Shown: in pieces, positions 59,101 to 64,000 of the stretch
Layout: the number at the start of each line of letters is the position of its first letter
How positions within the stretch are numbered: position 1 is the first letter of the stretch
Assembly: GCA_907163375.1 (NCBI GenBank)
Contig: CAJQUW010000459.1
Span: 186,001-250,000 of the forward strand
Reading direction: 5' to 3'
DNA from: Prostheceraeus crozeri
Taxonomy: Eukaryota; Platyhelminthes; Polycladida; Euryleptidae
DNA: 64,000 bases
Translations under genes and position numbers: made by a program
The notes under the pieces: generated by a model
Seen by the model: the letters and a program-made list of their open reading frames with translations, nothing else
Told to the model about the DNA's origin: nothing
Databases searched by the model: none

Positions 59101-62100
59101 TATATGTTATAATCGTAACGAAGAGCGACAGGTATGCAATGGGATAACTTGAGTGGTTGCAAGTTCAAGTTCGATGAGTTACTTATTGAACGGTCGTGTT
59201 GCTAGAAGTTACCACCATGCACATTGCTGTAATATCCGAACTTCTACATTAATAAGCTGAAATTACGAAAAATATCCTAGTCTTTTTATGATAGACATAC
59301 TCATACATGATGCGCATATGTTCAGAATACACTGCATGTCAGCAATTTTATCGCACTGAAAGTTAGTTTAGAGCAGATGTTTAAAAAAAGAGCGTGTGAT
59401 ATTAAAAATTGTCTTACTTGATTGAAATTCCAATGGACTCTAGAGAAATTAGATGGAATCTATATGTCCACATTTGATTGAAGGCAGAACGTATCCTGCT
59501 GTGTCAGTTAATTTGTGAAGTCATCTAAGTTTTCTTGAGGATCAAATCATTCTTTTGGTTTAACAGACATTCTTTTTAGAGGAATTTATGCTTCTTCGCA
59601 TTCATTCCTTATTCTAAAAATAATTTAAAAATTTCGTGAGAAGAGTCGTACTAATTTGTACCAGCTTTGCAGTGTAAGGATCAATGCACCAAATTGATAA
59701 TAAATTTTCGTCTTTATGATAATTTAACTTCACACAGTCGTTTAGACTGCAGGCTATGTACGCATTTGATTGCAAAAATTATGAAGAATTGATTAAATTT
59801 GCTTGTTGCCTGTTTCTTCTCTTTGATTAATTGTGAGCTACATATAAATAAACGCAGTTTTCAGAATCTGTTTTAGTGACAATTATGCAGCAATGAAAAC
59901 TATTTAATGCAATAAACTGTGACAAAATTCAATACAACTAACTAACTGTAAACAGCAATTTTTACAATGGTAAATTACGAATCCGCATGTGTTCATGTTT
60001 TGTGAAGTGTCATTTTCAAATTGGAATAGTTTTCGACAATTATTGCATTGACCTTTAACACTGTCAAATTTATATGGATTCGGAATCACTTTTTCCACGT
60101 TTCTTAGAATCTGGATCCTGACCACGATCCTATTCGATCGCTGATTCAAAGCTAGCCGAAGATCTGTCTGTATTGTTATTTTCAAGTCAAAACGCAATTT
60201 CATGATAATTATATGATATCCATAGCATGCTGCATGCTTTTTGCAGGATACCATTACGGCATGCGAAGCCGCTTTCACTTCAGCAGTATTTGCAAAATGC
60301 GGAACAGACTATGCCATAGAAATGAGCTTGTTCAAGAAAGTATGTTTACAAGAAGCTCAGTCAACATACGCCATGATTCATTGTACCATCATTCTCCATG
60401 TGGCGAAGCTATGCAATGACAGACATCCTCAAATTAGAGCTGCTGATATAGACCCAAAATGCAGTAAGTATTTATAATTTAAATATGAAAATGTATAGAG
60501 CTATATGTGGAGTCTGTTGTTTTACTGAGTTGCTTAAACATAATTCACGACTATTTCTATGAAAATTTATCTTGCCCTCCCAGAAGGACAAGGAAAAATA
60601 GGTATTTTCTTGAGAGAAGAAATATCAGCTTTTCCTCCCGCAGCGATGTTGTACATGCCGGGCGCAGCAAGAGATGGACAGATAGCTGAGGGAGGAAACG
60701 TTTATTTCTTCTCGAAAGAATGTAGCTTTTCATGTTGTGATTTATAGATGTCTATTGTTCATTATAAAATTGATGGCTGCGTCGAAAAATCGATGAATGA
60801 GCAAATCAAGGGACTGTATCGATATCTTGGTAGTCTCGGGCTAACCATAACTTGTTTATAGACTTCTGTTATTTGTACTTTACAGGGCATTGTCCAGACT
60901 TTTGTCCAAAGTTACCTCCGGGAAGGAAAGTTTACTTTCTGATCCCGTGGGACTGAAAAGTTGATTTTTCCTCCCGGCAGTTTACATGGGAGAGACATCT
61001 TTTCACTCCCACAAAAAAGGAAAAAATATTGCTCTGCGACGTATTTCATATCATGGCAGATTGCCTTCACCATAGAAGTAGATAATAGTACACTAGAATG
61101 GAAGTTTGATATCTTCACTACATACAATGATGGCACATGGAAAAATCTATGGTTTGTAGATCAGATTCGATCTAAAACATTATATCATAGTCAAACTATT
61201 TGCCAAGTTGGTTGTGAAAGTTGTTGACATCAAATTGCAGGATTTTCATGAAGAGAATTTTAAGTGAGATGGTGGCATTGTTTTATGTAAAATAGCCTAC
61301 TATTCCATGGATCAATATACTGCGTCTATTTGTACCAGTTATTGACAACTATTTTCCAATTTTTCAACACTGGAATACGAATTGAAATTTGGTTGACAGA
61401 GTCATTATCGAAAGTAGTCGGTGTACTGGTTGTAAGAACATCTGAAGAATTCAAAGATAAAAATTCTAATTATTGGATAATTTCTCCTTCAAGCGGTCAA
61501 GAAACCTAGCACTTTTCTTGAATAAACACATCGAACGCTTCTTTAGCGACAGTCATTTATCAGATACATGAAATGTCGCTGGAACTTTTCAATTAATCAC
61601 TAAATGACTTATGTAATATAGTGTGATGATATTTTGGAGGCTCATATTCGAAAGCATGCAAAGGTATTGAAAATTGTTCAAATATATTGAACAGGGGAGC
61701 CCTTCAAAGTAAAATGAATAATTGAAGATTTCTTGGCCTCTGATTTCAAGCTGGAGCAATGCATGCTCTGTAAATCGACATTAAGTTGCACATGTGTCTG
61801 ATTATACTCTTGATAGATTATAGGAGCGATATTTCAAAATGATGAACGTACAGAACGTTTTAAAGGATTTCCTTCTTTGTCATCCTGTCGCCGCAGTATT
61901 TCGTAAATTCATTATTGCTTTTGTGTACATGATCTTCAGATAACGGGCAACAATCCAGATCACAAATTGACTTGATAATTTAAAATGCCAACCAGAAAAC
62001 AAGAAAGCCATCTCGCAAAATTTGCTTTTTGCCCCAACTAAGTTCCCCCGGAGTGTGCCATAATTTTCATGCAATTTTCCATTCTAGGACTTTCTATGGT

Positions 62101-63637
62101 ATTGTTAATTTCTATGGCCTTCACAGATTTAGATGATAACCTGTATTAAGTCGAAATGCGAATTTTCGATATCTTCGTTGTTTCCACAAGTTTAACATAC
62201 ATAGATGGGGAAGATATTTTCGTACCTGAATACTGCGTATCTTTTCTTTGGAGGGCTAGAATCAACCTTGTCGCTTGATCTTAAGAAGAATCAAATTTTT
62301 GAATGATGCAAGAATTGCTGGATTTTGCACTAAGGCGGTATATTGTAAGCTATTTTATCAAACTGTGAATTGTTACAAAGTACCTTGACAAGGTTCCGTT
62401 ACATGACCACCGTCAGCCTCCATCGACTATCAAGTTTAGGGTAATTATTCTGGAAGCCTCCATCGGTTAGGCACGGTCTACAAGGCAGCGCATGTCCACG
62501 GCGGCGTGAAATTGTTTGTAATGTACTTGTCTGTTCTAATCCTGTAATATAAGTGTTGGATTCCATAGCAAAGACAGATCCGTTCTTCCGGAAGTCACTG
62601 AACATCGATGTTTGTGAGAACTTTTGAAATTCTGCTCTGTTACCGGATTCATAGATGGAAAATGTAGAAATAGCCAATATTTAGAGACAGTATTTAGTGC
62701 TTTGGGTGAATCCTACTTTTAAATAAATCGGATTGATTGTACTTGGAATAATAATGTTTTTGAAGGAATTGTCGTATGATCAGCGCCCAGTAGATTCCGA
62801 ATTTATTCGTCGTCATAAAATATTTTTTTATTCAACATCACTAATGTATTTTGGAGGACGTGAATTCGTTTCTCTCCAACTGTCTGCTGTTCTTCATCGA
62901 TATCCAACACACAGAATACATAAACATTTTTTTGAAAATTGCTTAGTATGTATTTGTAATATTTAACTTTTTTAAAAAATGCCTATATGATTGAATTAAT
63001 TATTGAATTCATAGGCGTTTGCACGAAAATAACAATTTGCTAAAAAGTTCATGTTATTTATGTGATGAAATGCAAGTGCGCAAACTGCCCAAATGCATGT
63101 ATGTGTCAATGATGATAACACTTTTTTCTATCATGTTGAATAAAGTACATACATAAATTTTAGAAATCGAGAAATATCGCAAAATGCGGAAAATCATAAA
63201 ATCTTTCTCAATGAGCACTTATTCAAATATGGCTCAATGCAAAAGATCAGCAGAAGTCGGCTTGAAACCGGTCCAATCCGGCGGTCGATTTCCATCTCTG
63301 AGATAAACACTTCAAATTTCATCTCACAATCATTTGAGAAATATTTTCAGTGTTGAGCGTTTTTTGCAGTTGCAGCTCAGAAATGCCAGCAGAAAAAGTT
63401 TGCACTTGGAGCAAGGGCTTGTGGAGCAAGCTGCCTGGAGATGTCCCAAAGCACAGCATCCTTTTGTGAATATGATCAATTCTATGGATGTGATTGTGAA
63501 TTGCCAAATACTTACAGTCTAGGATCATCTTTTCCTGGATGTGGAACTCTCTCTCAATGTACATGCGTTGATCACACCGACGAACATAGGAAAGTTTACC
63601 AGGCTGGAAAGGTTATCACCAGAGCATGTACCACTTG
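19958..63637 (+). CDS. SCO-spondin-like secreted protein gene (14 exons, 3' end outside window)
   Basis: Fourteen exons can be chained with GT/AG borders, and all splice phases agree, giving 2,861 coding bases (953 codons plus two bases). Modules in order: signal peptide; EMI domain ending in 'CCPGY'; EGF-like module; TB/properdin-like cysteine module; vWD 1 ([20 protein letters not shown] to [10 protein letters not shown]); C8; TIL; a [10 protein letters not shown] vWC-like link; vWD 2 ([12 protein letters not shown] to [10 protein letters not shown]); C8; TIL. This is the N-terminal plan of SCO-spondin, a giant secreted glycoprotein that multimerises through disulphides (Reissner fibre in chordates). 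Other EMI/vWD proteins such as mucin- or zonadhesin-like relatives are possible because later modules are not visible. Introns are large and full of transposons. Confidence 0.8.
20173..20394 (+). CDS. Exon 2: EMI domain
   Basis: Acceptor TTTCTCTGCAG, donor GTAAGT. It carries the cysteines and the '[18 protein letters not shown]' segment of an EMI domain, whose closing CCPGY lies at the start of exon 3. Residues C (HCLYQK), C (APCTIS) and C (PTCEVY) fit the family pattern. EMI domains serve in protein-protein contact and multimer assembly. Confidence 0.75.
20843..20890 (+). repeat. 48-bp direct repeat, left copy
   Basis: ATGTTTATCTCAAAT and on through AGCGCTGTTATGATAGTTA, repeated with about three mismatches at 23,091-23,138. 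The two copies stand 2.2 kb apart in the same orientation, on either side of the Crypton gene. Confidence 0.75.
21304..22320 (+). CDS. Crypton tyrosine recombinase
   Basis: One uninterrupted frame of 338 residues from ATG 21,304. The N-terminal part (about residues 15-100) is the helical core-binding domain ('[20 protein letters not shown]' to '[15 protein letters not shown]'). The catalytic domain then shows '[14 protein letters not shown]' (first Arg), '[10 protein letters not shown]' (Lys), '[16 protein letters not shown]' (H-x-x-R), 'LKKHFNWRN' (His/Trp) and 'TALKYID' (Tyr nucleophile). That is a full tyrosine recombinase set, as in Cryptons, DNA transposons that integrate through a circular form. 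No DDE motif or reverse transcriptase is nearby. The C-terminal tail is Ser-rich and ends '[11 protein letters not shown]'. It lies in intron 2 on the same strand as the host gene. It may be a recently active element or a retained gene. Confidence 0.85.
   Translation: MKRSSDEIIVDINPMKSSKKYNTRWQEFVDYAELNDRRPTEEDFLQYFDYLRNIKKFASSTLWSVYSMINNKFQLNFGEKLQKFPRLTMLLKSFESGYIRKTASTFTKEEILSFLKDAPNTGEYIHIKAAIVVCYYGGLRCADLVSLDVDDFEFDSHSGMWVNCTVSKQKGEQVKNKFNISIEMCQYFEKYDNLLAQFSVSDGRFMKCFRLRKDGSGYYTKQPMGVHMLAKMTVKMATFLGLRNPSSYTGHAVRRSAANVLAEAGTSSAVLKKHFNWRNEQTALKYIDNINSSKLAISSKMGPSGDLDKSTSSNSAVATSDSSKIITFSNCHNVVLNF
22553..22706. repeat. Large hairpin, about 66-bp arms and 20-base loop
   Basis: The left arm 22,553-22,620 pairs with the right arm 22,641-22,706 almost perfectly. 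The arms include TTTCTATTCACAC next to the loop and AAGAAAAAGATT at the base. Shorter inverted words (GGAAAAGT / ACTTTTCC) extend leftwards to about 22,470. It looks like a fold-back MITE or the end structure of the neighbouring element. Confidence 0.8.
22855..23090 (+). mobile_element. Penelope-like 5' remnant
   Basis: CCTGAAGATGGAAG with a pairing CTTCTGAAG (22,872-22,898) resembles a decayed hammerhead core. It is followed by a reading '[18 protein letters not shown]', then a cysteine and '[10 protein letters not shown]', which matches the N-terminal region of Penelope-like reverse transcriptases (a helical 'EK-x-x-KL' segment, then C and a 'N-LIPKF' motif). Only a fragment remains. Confidence 0.4.
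23091..23138 (+). repeat. 48-bp direct repeat, right copy
   Basis: Partner of 20,843-20,890, same orientation. Confidence 0.75.
23150..23226. repeat. AT microsatellite
   Basis: A run of TA, TATA and ATATTT units with no coding content. Confidence 0.8.
23955..24100. repeat. Cluster of GTATAAAA repeats
   Basis: TAGTATAAAA and GTGTATAAAA words occur about six times with 15-20 base spacing, interleaved with 'CCGAT'. A similar pair occurs at 20,715-20,760. It looks like a degenerate minisatellite. Confidence 0.5.
25263..25690 (-). pseudogene. Mariner-like transposase remnant
   Basis: Minus-strand pieces read '[20 protein letters not shown]' (helix-turn-helix of the DUF4817 kind), then in a neighbouring frame '[20 protein letters not shown]', '[20 protein letters not shown]' and '[17 protein letters not shown]', the first half of a DDE domain with its first Asp in 'LSDEA'. 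The second and third catalytic parts are missing and at least one frameshift separates the pieces. The family is abundant in arthropods and some nematodes. Confidence 0.65.
26196..26368 (+). CDS. Exon 3: end of EMI domain and EGF-like module
   Basis: Acceptor TTCTCTTCGCAG, donor GTACGT. It opens with '[13 protein letters not shown]', closing the EMI domain. '[20 protein letters not shown]' then '[14 protein letters not shown]' forms a six-cysteine EGF-like module. Phase enters 2, leaves 1. Confidence 0.8.
26443..26613 (+). CDS. Exon 4: TB/properdin-like cysteine module
   Basis: Acceptor TCTGTTTTGCAG, donor GTAAGC. '[10 protein letters not shown]' and '[20 protein letters not shown]' followed by C resemble the TB (8-Cys) or properdin N-terminal pattern with a CC pair and a W-G before closing cysteines. 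The NRT site can be N-glycosylated. Phase enters 1, leaves 1. Confidence 0.65.
26614..28038. other. Intron 4, little recognised
   Basis: No coding sequence or RNA gene seen. 'CTGACGATGG' near 27,523 resembles the start of a hammerhead core seen elsewhere, but its second half is poor. Degenerate repeats of 'AAATCTCTGTAGA' occur near 27,968-28,015 just before the acceptor. Confidence 0.4.
28039..28262 (+). CDS. Exon 5: vWD 1, first part
   Basis: Acceptor TTTTTTACAG, donor GTAAGT. '[20 protein letters not shown]' is the canonical vWD opening (C-x3-G-x3-Y-x-TFDG), followed by '[11 protein letters not shown]'. Phase enters 1, leaves 0. Confidence 0.85.
28639..28768 (+). CDS. Exon 6: vWD 1, middle part
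   Basis: Acceptor TTCGTTTTAG, donor GTAAGC. Reads [20 protein letters not shown] and continues to '[12 protein letters not shown]'; it has the beta-strand character of the vWD middle. Phase enters 0, leaves 1, matching exon 7. Confidence 0.7.
30748..32166 (+). mobile_element. Tc1-like transposon, nested, with TA duplication
   Basis: Inverted ends beginning TACTCATTGACA (30,748 and, inverted, up to 32,166), flanked by TA (30,746-30,747 and 32,167-32,168). The 1,419-bp length suits Tc1. It is inserted in the right part of the THAP-bearing element, so it is the younger of the two. Its transposase gene is broken. Confidence 0.8.
30985..31862 (+). pseudogene. Tc1-like transposase (broken)
   Basis: It starts [20 protein letters not shown] at ATG 30,985, with an N-terminal helix-turn-helix and a 'GSGRPRKS' hook. 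Catalytic parts: 'DESRFTLDF' (first Asp, about 31,425) and '[10 protein letters not shown]' (second Asp). The third site reads '[15 protein letters not shown]', where families usually have PIEHVWD, so the catalytic Glu is replaced by Ala. At least one frameshift lies between the two halves (31,233-31,420), and a TAG (31,767-31,769) stands where Trp is usual. It is inactive. Confidence 0.85.
32465..34001. other. Intron 6, right part
   Basis: No exon or RNA gene recognised. It contains the fold-back sequence at 33,667-33,768. A minisatellite-like pair 'GATATCCGTGT-AGGTAATTA' occurs at 33,562-33,620. Confidence 0.4.
33667..33768. repeat. Fold-back repeat
   Basis: GATAATGGATGATTT at the left is matched inverted by AAATCATCCATTATC at the right, with further pairing towards a centre at AGGCCTAGCGGCCT. 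It is a small palindromic element of unknown family. Confidence 0.65.
34002..34228 (+). CDS. Exon 7: vWD 1, last part
   Basis: Acceptor TTTCATTTGCAG, donor GTGAGT. '[20 protein letters not shown]' followed by DDF is the hallmark end of a vWD domain (calcium-binding G-x-CG-x-x-DG loop). Phase enters 1, leaves 0. Confidence 0.9.
34229..37056. other. Intron 7, no feature recognised
   Basis: AT-rich intron DNA. No transposon ends, exon or RNA gene could be supported; open frames are short and featureless. Confidence 0.4.
37057..37228 (+). CDS. Exon 8: C8 domain 1
   Basis: Acceptor CTTATTTGCAG, donor GTGAGT. Cysteines in '[10 protein letters not shown]', '[13 protein letters not shown]' and '[12 protein letters not shown]' follow the C8 pattern after a vWD domain. 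Phase enters 0, leaves 1. Confidence 0.85.
37229..41026. other. Intron 8
   Basis: Contains an inverted repeat pair (39,375-39,421 and 39,895-39,951, sharing AACCAGATGTTCGGTTATG-type sequence) that brackets a hammerhead-like word (CTGAGGAAGAG, 39,536) and a small palindrome around 39,619-39,681 (AGCAGGGATATCT). No exon or RNA gene is supported. Confidence 0.45.
41027..41279 (+). CDS. Exon 9: TIL domain 1
   Basis: Acceptor GTATTTTTCAG, donor GTACGT. A cysteine-rich run ([44 protein letters not shown]) matches the trypsin-inhibitor-like domain that follows C8 in vWD modules. The end 'NGCKL' joins a CTC start in exon 10. Phase enters 1, leaves 2. Confidence 0.85.
41567..41760 (+). mobile_element. 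tRNA-derived SINE
   Basis: The head looks like a tRNA: an A-box-like TAGCTCAGTTGGTTAAG (41,577) and a B-box-like GGACTCAAATCT (41,632) about 50 bases apart, followed by an unrelated body. It lies in intron 9. The anticodon stem is not convincing, so it is a SINE head and not a tRNA gene. Confidence 0.6.
41761..42605. other. Intron 9, left part, no feature recognised
   Basis: AT-rich DNA between the SINE and the IS630-like transposon. No coding or structural signal is supported. Confidence 0.4.
42882..43962 (+). pseudogene. IS630-like DDE transposase with one frameshift
   Basis: It starts [20 protein letters not shown] at ATG 42,882. A single-base shift near 42,993-43,000 separates this helix-turn-helix start from the long frame that follows ('[20 protein letters not shown]' onward, to TGA 43,960-43,962). 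Catalytic motifs: '[11 protein letters not shown]' (first Asp), '[12 protein letters not shown]' (second Asp) and '[12 protein letters not shown]' (Glu). Thirty residues separate the second Asp from the Glu, shorter than the 34-37 usual in Tc1/mariner. Only one break is seen. The second helix-turn-helix is '[20 protein letters not shown]'. Confidence 0.85.
43898..44175. repeat. 139-bp tandem duplication inside the IS630-like transposon
   Basis: Two adjacent copies (43,898-44,036 and 44,037-44,175), apparently identical. The copy nearest the end forms part of the right terminal inverted repeat. Confidence 0.9.
44281..45430. other. Intron 9, middle part, no feature recognised
   Basis: No coding or repeat signal can be supported beyond short chance frames. 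Confidence 0.4.
45430..45750 (-). pseudogene. LINE reverse-transcriptase C-terminal remnant
   Basis: The minus strand reads '[19 protein letters not shown]', then '[14 protein letters not shown]', an in-frame TGA where Trp is usual, then '[14 protein letters not shown]' and a basic tail. This is the conserved C-terminal segment after the reverse transcriptase in many LINEs ('RYGHVxRM', 'GRPxxRW', 'DRxxWR'). Only the 3' end of the element remains. Confidence 0.65.
45751..46743. other. Intron 9, right part, no feature recognised
   Basis: No exon or mobile element can be supported here. Confidence 0.4.
46744..47097 (+). CDS. Exon 10: vWC-like link and vWD 2, first part
   Basis: Acceptor TACTTAATTACAG, donor GTGAGT. 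'[20 protein letters not shown]' closes the preceding cysteine module; '[20 protein letters not shown]' opens a second vWD domain, with '[17 protein letters not shown]' and a further beta-rich region. Phase enters 2, leaves 2. Confidence 0.85.
47489..47790 (+). repeat. Inverted repeat in intron 10, left arm
   Basis: Matches 48,826-49,066 inverted, with shared words such as GCACCGGTCGATTAATGACA and GGACAGTGCACTTG. The left arm has about 50 extra bases. One reading gives '[18 protein letters not shown]', EGF-like in look. No splice border frames it as an exon of the host gene. Confidence 0.7.
48528..48725 (-). mobile_element. tRNA-derived SINE, family A copy 1
   Basis: Read on the minus strand: a tRNA-like head (AGTGGTCCTAGCAACGGTCC), then GTTGTCAGGAAAGGGATCCGG, AAAAGATCGCAACGCTTCAG and GTCAGCACCGTCCAAGCCCC. 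The same order of words recurs at 53,895-54,080. It lies between the two arms of the inverted repeat in intron 10. Confidence 0.7.
48826..49066 (-). repeat. Inverted repeat in intron 10, right arm
   Basis: Partner of 47,489-47,790. Read on the minus strand it gives '[18 protein letters not shown]'. The arms are about 1 kb apart and differ by several substitutions and one indel. Confidence 0.7.
49630..49771 (+). CDS. Exon 11: vWD 2, middle part
   Basis: Acceptor CTGTATTTCAG, donor GTATGT. Reads [20 protein letters not shown], then '[20 protein letters not shown]': the beta-strand middle of the second vWD domain. Phase enters 2, leaves 0. Confidence 0.8.
49838..49999 (+). CDS. Exon 12: vWD 2, last part
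   Basis: Acceptor TCTTGACAG, donor GTAAGT. '[16 protein letters not shown]' is the closing vWD motif (family: G-x-CGN-x-DG). Here Asn is Arg and the aspartate after GN is kept. A proline run (PLPPPP) precedes the C8 exon. Phase 0 on both sides. Confidence 0.85.
50101..50725. repeat. Inverted repeat pair with 470-bp spacer
   Basis: 50,101-50,179 and 50,648-50,725 match inverted over about 75 bp, with shared words GAGACT, CACAGAATATT, GCACCCT and CCGAGTT. They may be the terminal repeats of a small DNA transposon; no coding sequence lies between. Confidence 0.6.
52200..52396 (+). pseudogene. Possible LINE ORF1 esterase-like fragment
   Basis: One plus-strand frame reads [20 protein letters not shown], then '[20 protein letters not shown]' and '[14 protein letters not shown]'. 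'I-x-x-GI-P-x-x-R-VNE-L-x-x-WC ... FID' is the pattern of the SGNH-hydrolase-like ORF1 of CR1/L2-type LINEs. No other part of a LINE is seen next to it, so this is tentative. Confidence 0.3.
52842..53138. mobile_element. Palindromic insertion with 14-bp flanking repeat, Penelope-like
   Basis: Two 119-base arms (52,888-53,006 and 53,008-53,126) are near-perfect inverted copies with a one-base centre. AATTCATGTAATGA stands at 52,842-52,855 and again at 53,125-53,138. The arms contain, outward from the centre, CACCGAAACGTGTGCATCAA and AATAAAGAG, as at the 3' ends of Penelope-like elements. The plan repeats that of the element at 11.5-13.3 kb on a smaller scale. Confidence 0.6.
53410..53515 (-). 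mobile_element. SINE family A copy 2 (partial)
   Basis: Minus strand: a tRNA-like head region (GGTCTAGCGATCTTTCGGTT, then GTCGAGTCCCGAAAGTG) like the heads of the copies at 48.6 and 54.0 kb; the body is mostly absent. Confidence 0.5.
53895..54085 (-). mobile_element. tRNA-derived SINE, family A copy 3
   Basis: Minus strand: TGGCACAGTGGTCAAGTGCT (A-box-like head), GGTCCAGCGGTCGAAAGTG (B-box-like), then GTCGTCAGGAAGGGCATCCG, ATCGCAACGCTTCAGAATAA and GTCAGCACCGTGCAAACCCC. It is the best-preserved copy of the family in the window. Confidence 0.7.
55208..56465 (-). mobile_element. RNase-H-bearing LINE, 5'-truncated remnant
   Basis: On the minus strand: '[20 protein letters not shown]' (post-reverse-transcriptase helix), '[20 protein letters not shown]' (RNase H start with catalytic Asp), '[20 protein letters not shown]' (RNase H end) and a zinc knuckle '[17 protein letters not shown]'. 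At the 3' end is a short CAA microsatellite tail (55,208-55,222 as TTG repeats on plus). The frame is interrupted several times between about 55,780 and 56,460. An RNase H domain places it in an I/R1-like LINE group. Confidence 0.8.
55289..55777 (-). pseudogene. LINE RNase H C-terminus and zinc knuckle
   Basis: The longest open part of the LINE remnant (162 residues). It carries the last RNase H helix with its catalytic Asp (in [12 protein letters not shown]), a charged linker, and a CxxC...HxxxC-like knuckle ([17 protein letters not shown]) before a basic end. Confidence 0.75.
58141..58192. repeat. Perfect 23-bp hairpin
   Basis: TCAGGGATGTCTATGAACCA plus TAG pairs with its exact inverse after a 6-base loop. 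Short TCTGCA/TCTGCG words flank it. Confidence 0.9.
60247..60463 (+). CDS. Exon 13: C8 domain 2
   Basis: Acceptor GCTTTTTGCAG, donor GTAAGT. Cysteines in 'TACEAAF', 'FAKCGTDYA', '[17 protein letters not shown]', 'AKLCNDRH' and 'DPKC' follow the C8 pattern. Phase enters 0, leaves 1. Confidence 0.85.
60464..63369. other. Intron 13
   Basis: Around 60,595-60,725 a fold-back is present: GAGAGAAGAAATA with TTTCCTCCC and its inverse GGGAGGAAA with TTTCTTCTC; related GGGAGG/CCTCCC words continue to about 61,020. '[13 protein letters not shown]' near 60,895 looks cysteine-rich but runs into a stop without a donor. Nothing else is supported to 63,369. Confidence 0.45.
63370..63637 (+). CDS. Exon 14: TIL domain 2
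   Basis: Acceptor TTTTTTGCAG, donor GTAAGA. '[20 protein letters not shown]', '[15 protein letters not shown]', '[16 protein letters not shown]' and a closing 'RACTT' give a TIL-like cysteine module with a vWC-like end. A second in-frame acceptor six bases downstream (GTTGCAG before 63,376) is possible. Phase enters 1, leaves 2, so the gene continues beyond the window. Confidence 0.8.
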
Positions 63638-64000
63638 GTAAGAATTTCATCGAAAGTTTTTTCTGTAATGAAATATTTTTCTTTTCTTCTTTCCTTATCG
63701 CACTTTCTTCCACTAGGATAAGGGATCAATGATCTGTAGTTACAGTTCGAAAATTTTGCCCTAACCTTGAGATCTTAGCCTCAGAAATTTATTATCAGGC
63801 ATTTCAATTGTTAAGTCTAAATTAATTTCTCCTGGAAAATAGAGCATCGGTGAGGAAAATGAAGCTCAGTTATCCTAGCTACATCTATCATTTGTCCGAA
63901 GTCATTCAGATAGATAAGACGCATCTGTCGGCAGCTTCAAGCATTTCATCACTTCAAATATCAATAGATGCCATTATGAAATTTCTGTGATGAATCAAAT
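63638..64000. other. Start of intron 14, no feature seen
   Basis: Intron DNA after the GTAAGA donor, to the window edge. No next exon is visible. Confidence 0.5.

Larger units (their letters stand above)
50000..60246. other. Intron 12 (10.2 kb)
   Basis: The largest intron in view. Recognised contents are listed separately (inverted repeats, palindromes, SINEs, LINE remnants). The stretches 50,740-52,190, 54,085-55,110 and 57,125-60,245 (apart from the palindrome at 58,141) show nothing I can support. Confidence 0.6.

Noticed and set aside
60894-60950. An extra cysteine-rich exon ([13 protein letters not shown])
   Set aside because: There is a possible acceptor, but the frame reaches a stop with no convincing donor, and exons 13 and 14 already join in phase.
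1-64000. CRISPR arrays, bacterial operons or defence systems
   Set aside because: The tandem repeats present lack regular unique spacers and the window is clearly eukaryotic.

Overview
This is a window of AT-rich invertebrate nuclear DNA. The evidence is spliced coding exons with GT/AG borders, introns up to about 10 kb, tRNA-derived SINEs, LINEs, a Penelope-like element, a Crypton and several IS630/Tc1/mariner transposons. I cannot name the species; nothing looks bacterial or vertebrate.

Positions 1 to about 15,060 are one very AT-rich block holding a broken Polinton/Maverick (virus-like) fossil that starts outside the window. Visible parts are the N-terminal end of a major-capsid-like protein, a small virion-like protein, a fibre-like coiled-coil protein, zinc-finger proteins, a membrane protein, two different P-loop packaging-type ATPases, a protein-primed family B DNA polymerase, a penton-like minor capsid protein, and a two-membrane-segment protein. 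No integrase or protease is visible. A Penelope-like element with inverted arms (11,497-13,271) sits inside the second ATPase and is flanked by a 14-bp target duplication. The fossil ends in two sets of tandem repeats (about 14,350-15,050).

From 15.9 to 17.3 kb there is a deleted IS630-like transposon with a TA duplication. About 2.5 kb of featureless DNA follows.

From 19,958 to 63,637, and running off the right edge, I can follow one large host gene on the plus strand through 14 exons whose splice phases all agree (953 codons so far). The order of modules is signal peptide, EMI domain, EGF-like module, TB/properdin-like cysteine module, then two rounds of vWD-C8-TIL. This is the N-terminal plan of SCO-spondin and its invertebrate relatives, which are large secreted multimerising glycoproteins.

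The introns are loaded with mobile DNA. They hold an apparently intact Crypton tyrosine recombinase with 48-bp direct repeats on either side, a THAP-bearing inverted repeat that received a Tc1 insertion, an IS630-like transposon with 141-bp terminal inverted repeats and an internal 139-bp tandem duplication, LINE remnants, four SINE copies, and several long palindromes. One palindrome (52.9-53.1 kb) has the same layout as the Penelope insertion, with inverted arms and a 14-bp flanking repeat.
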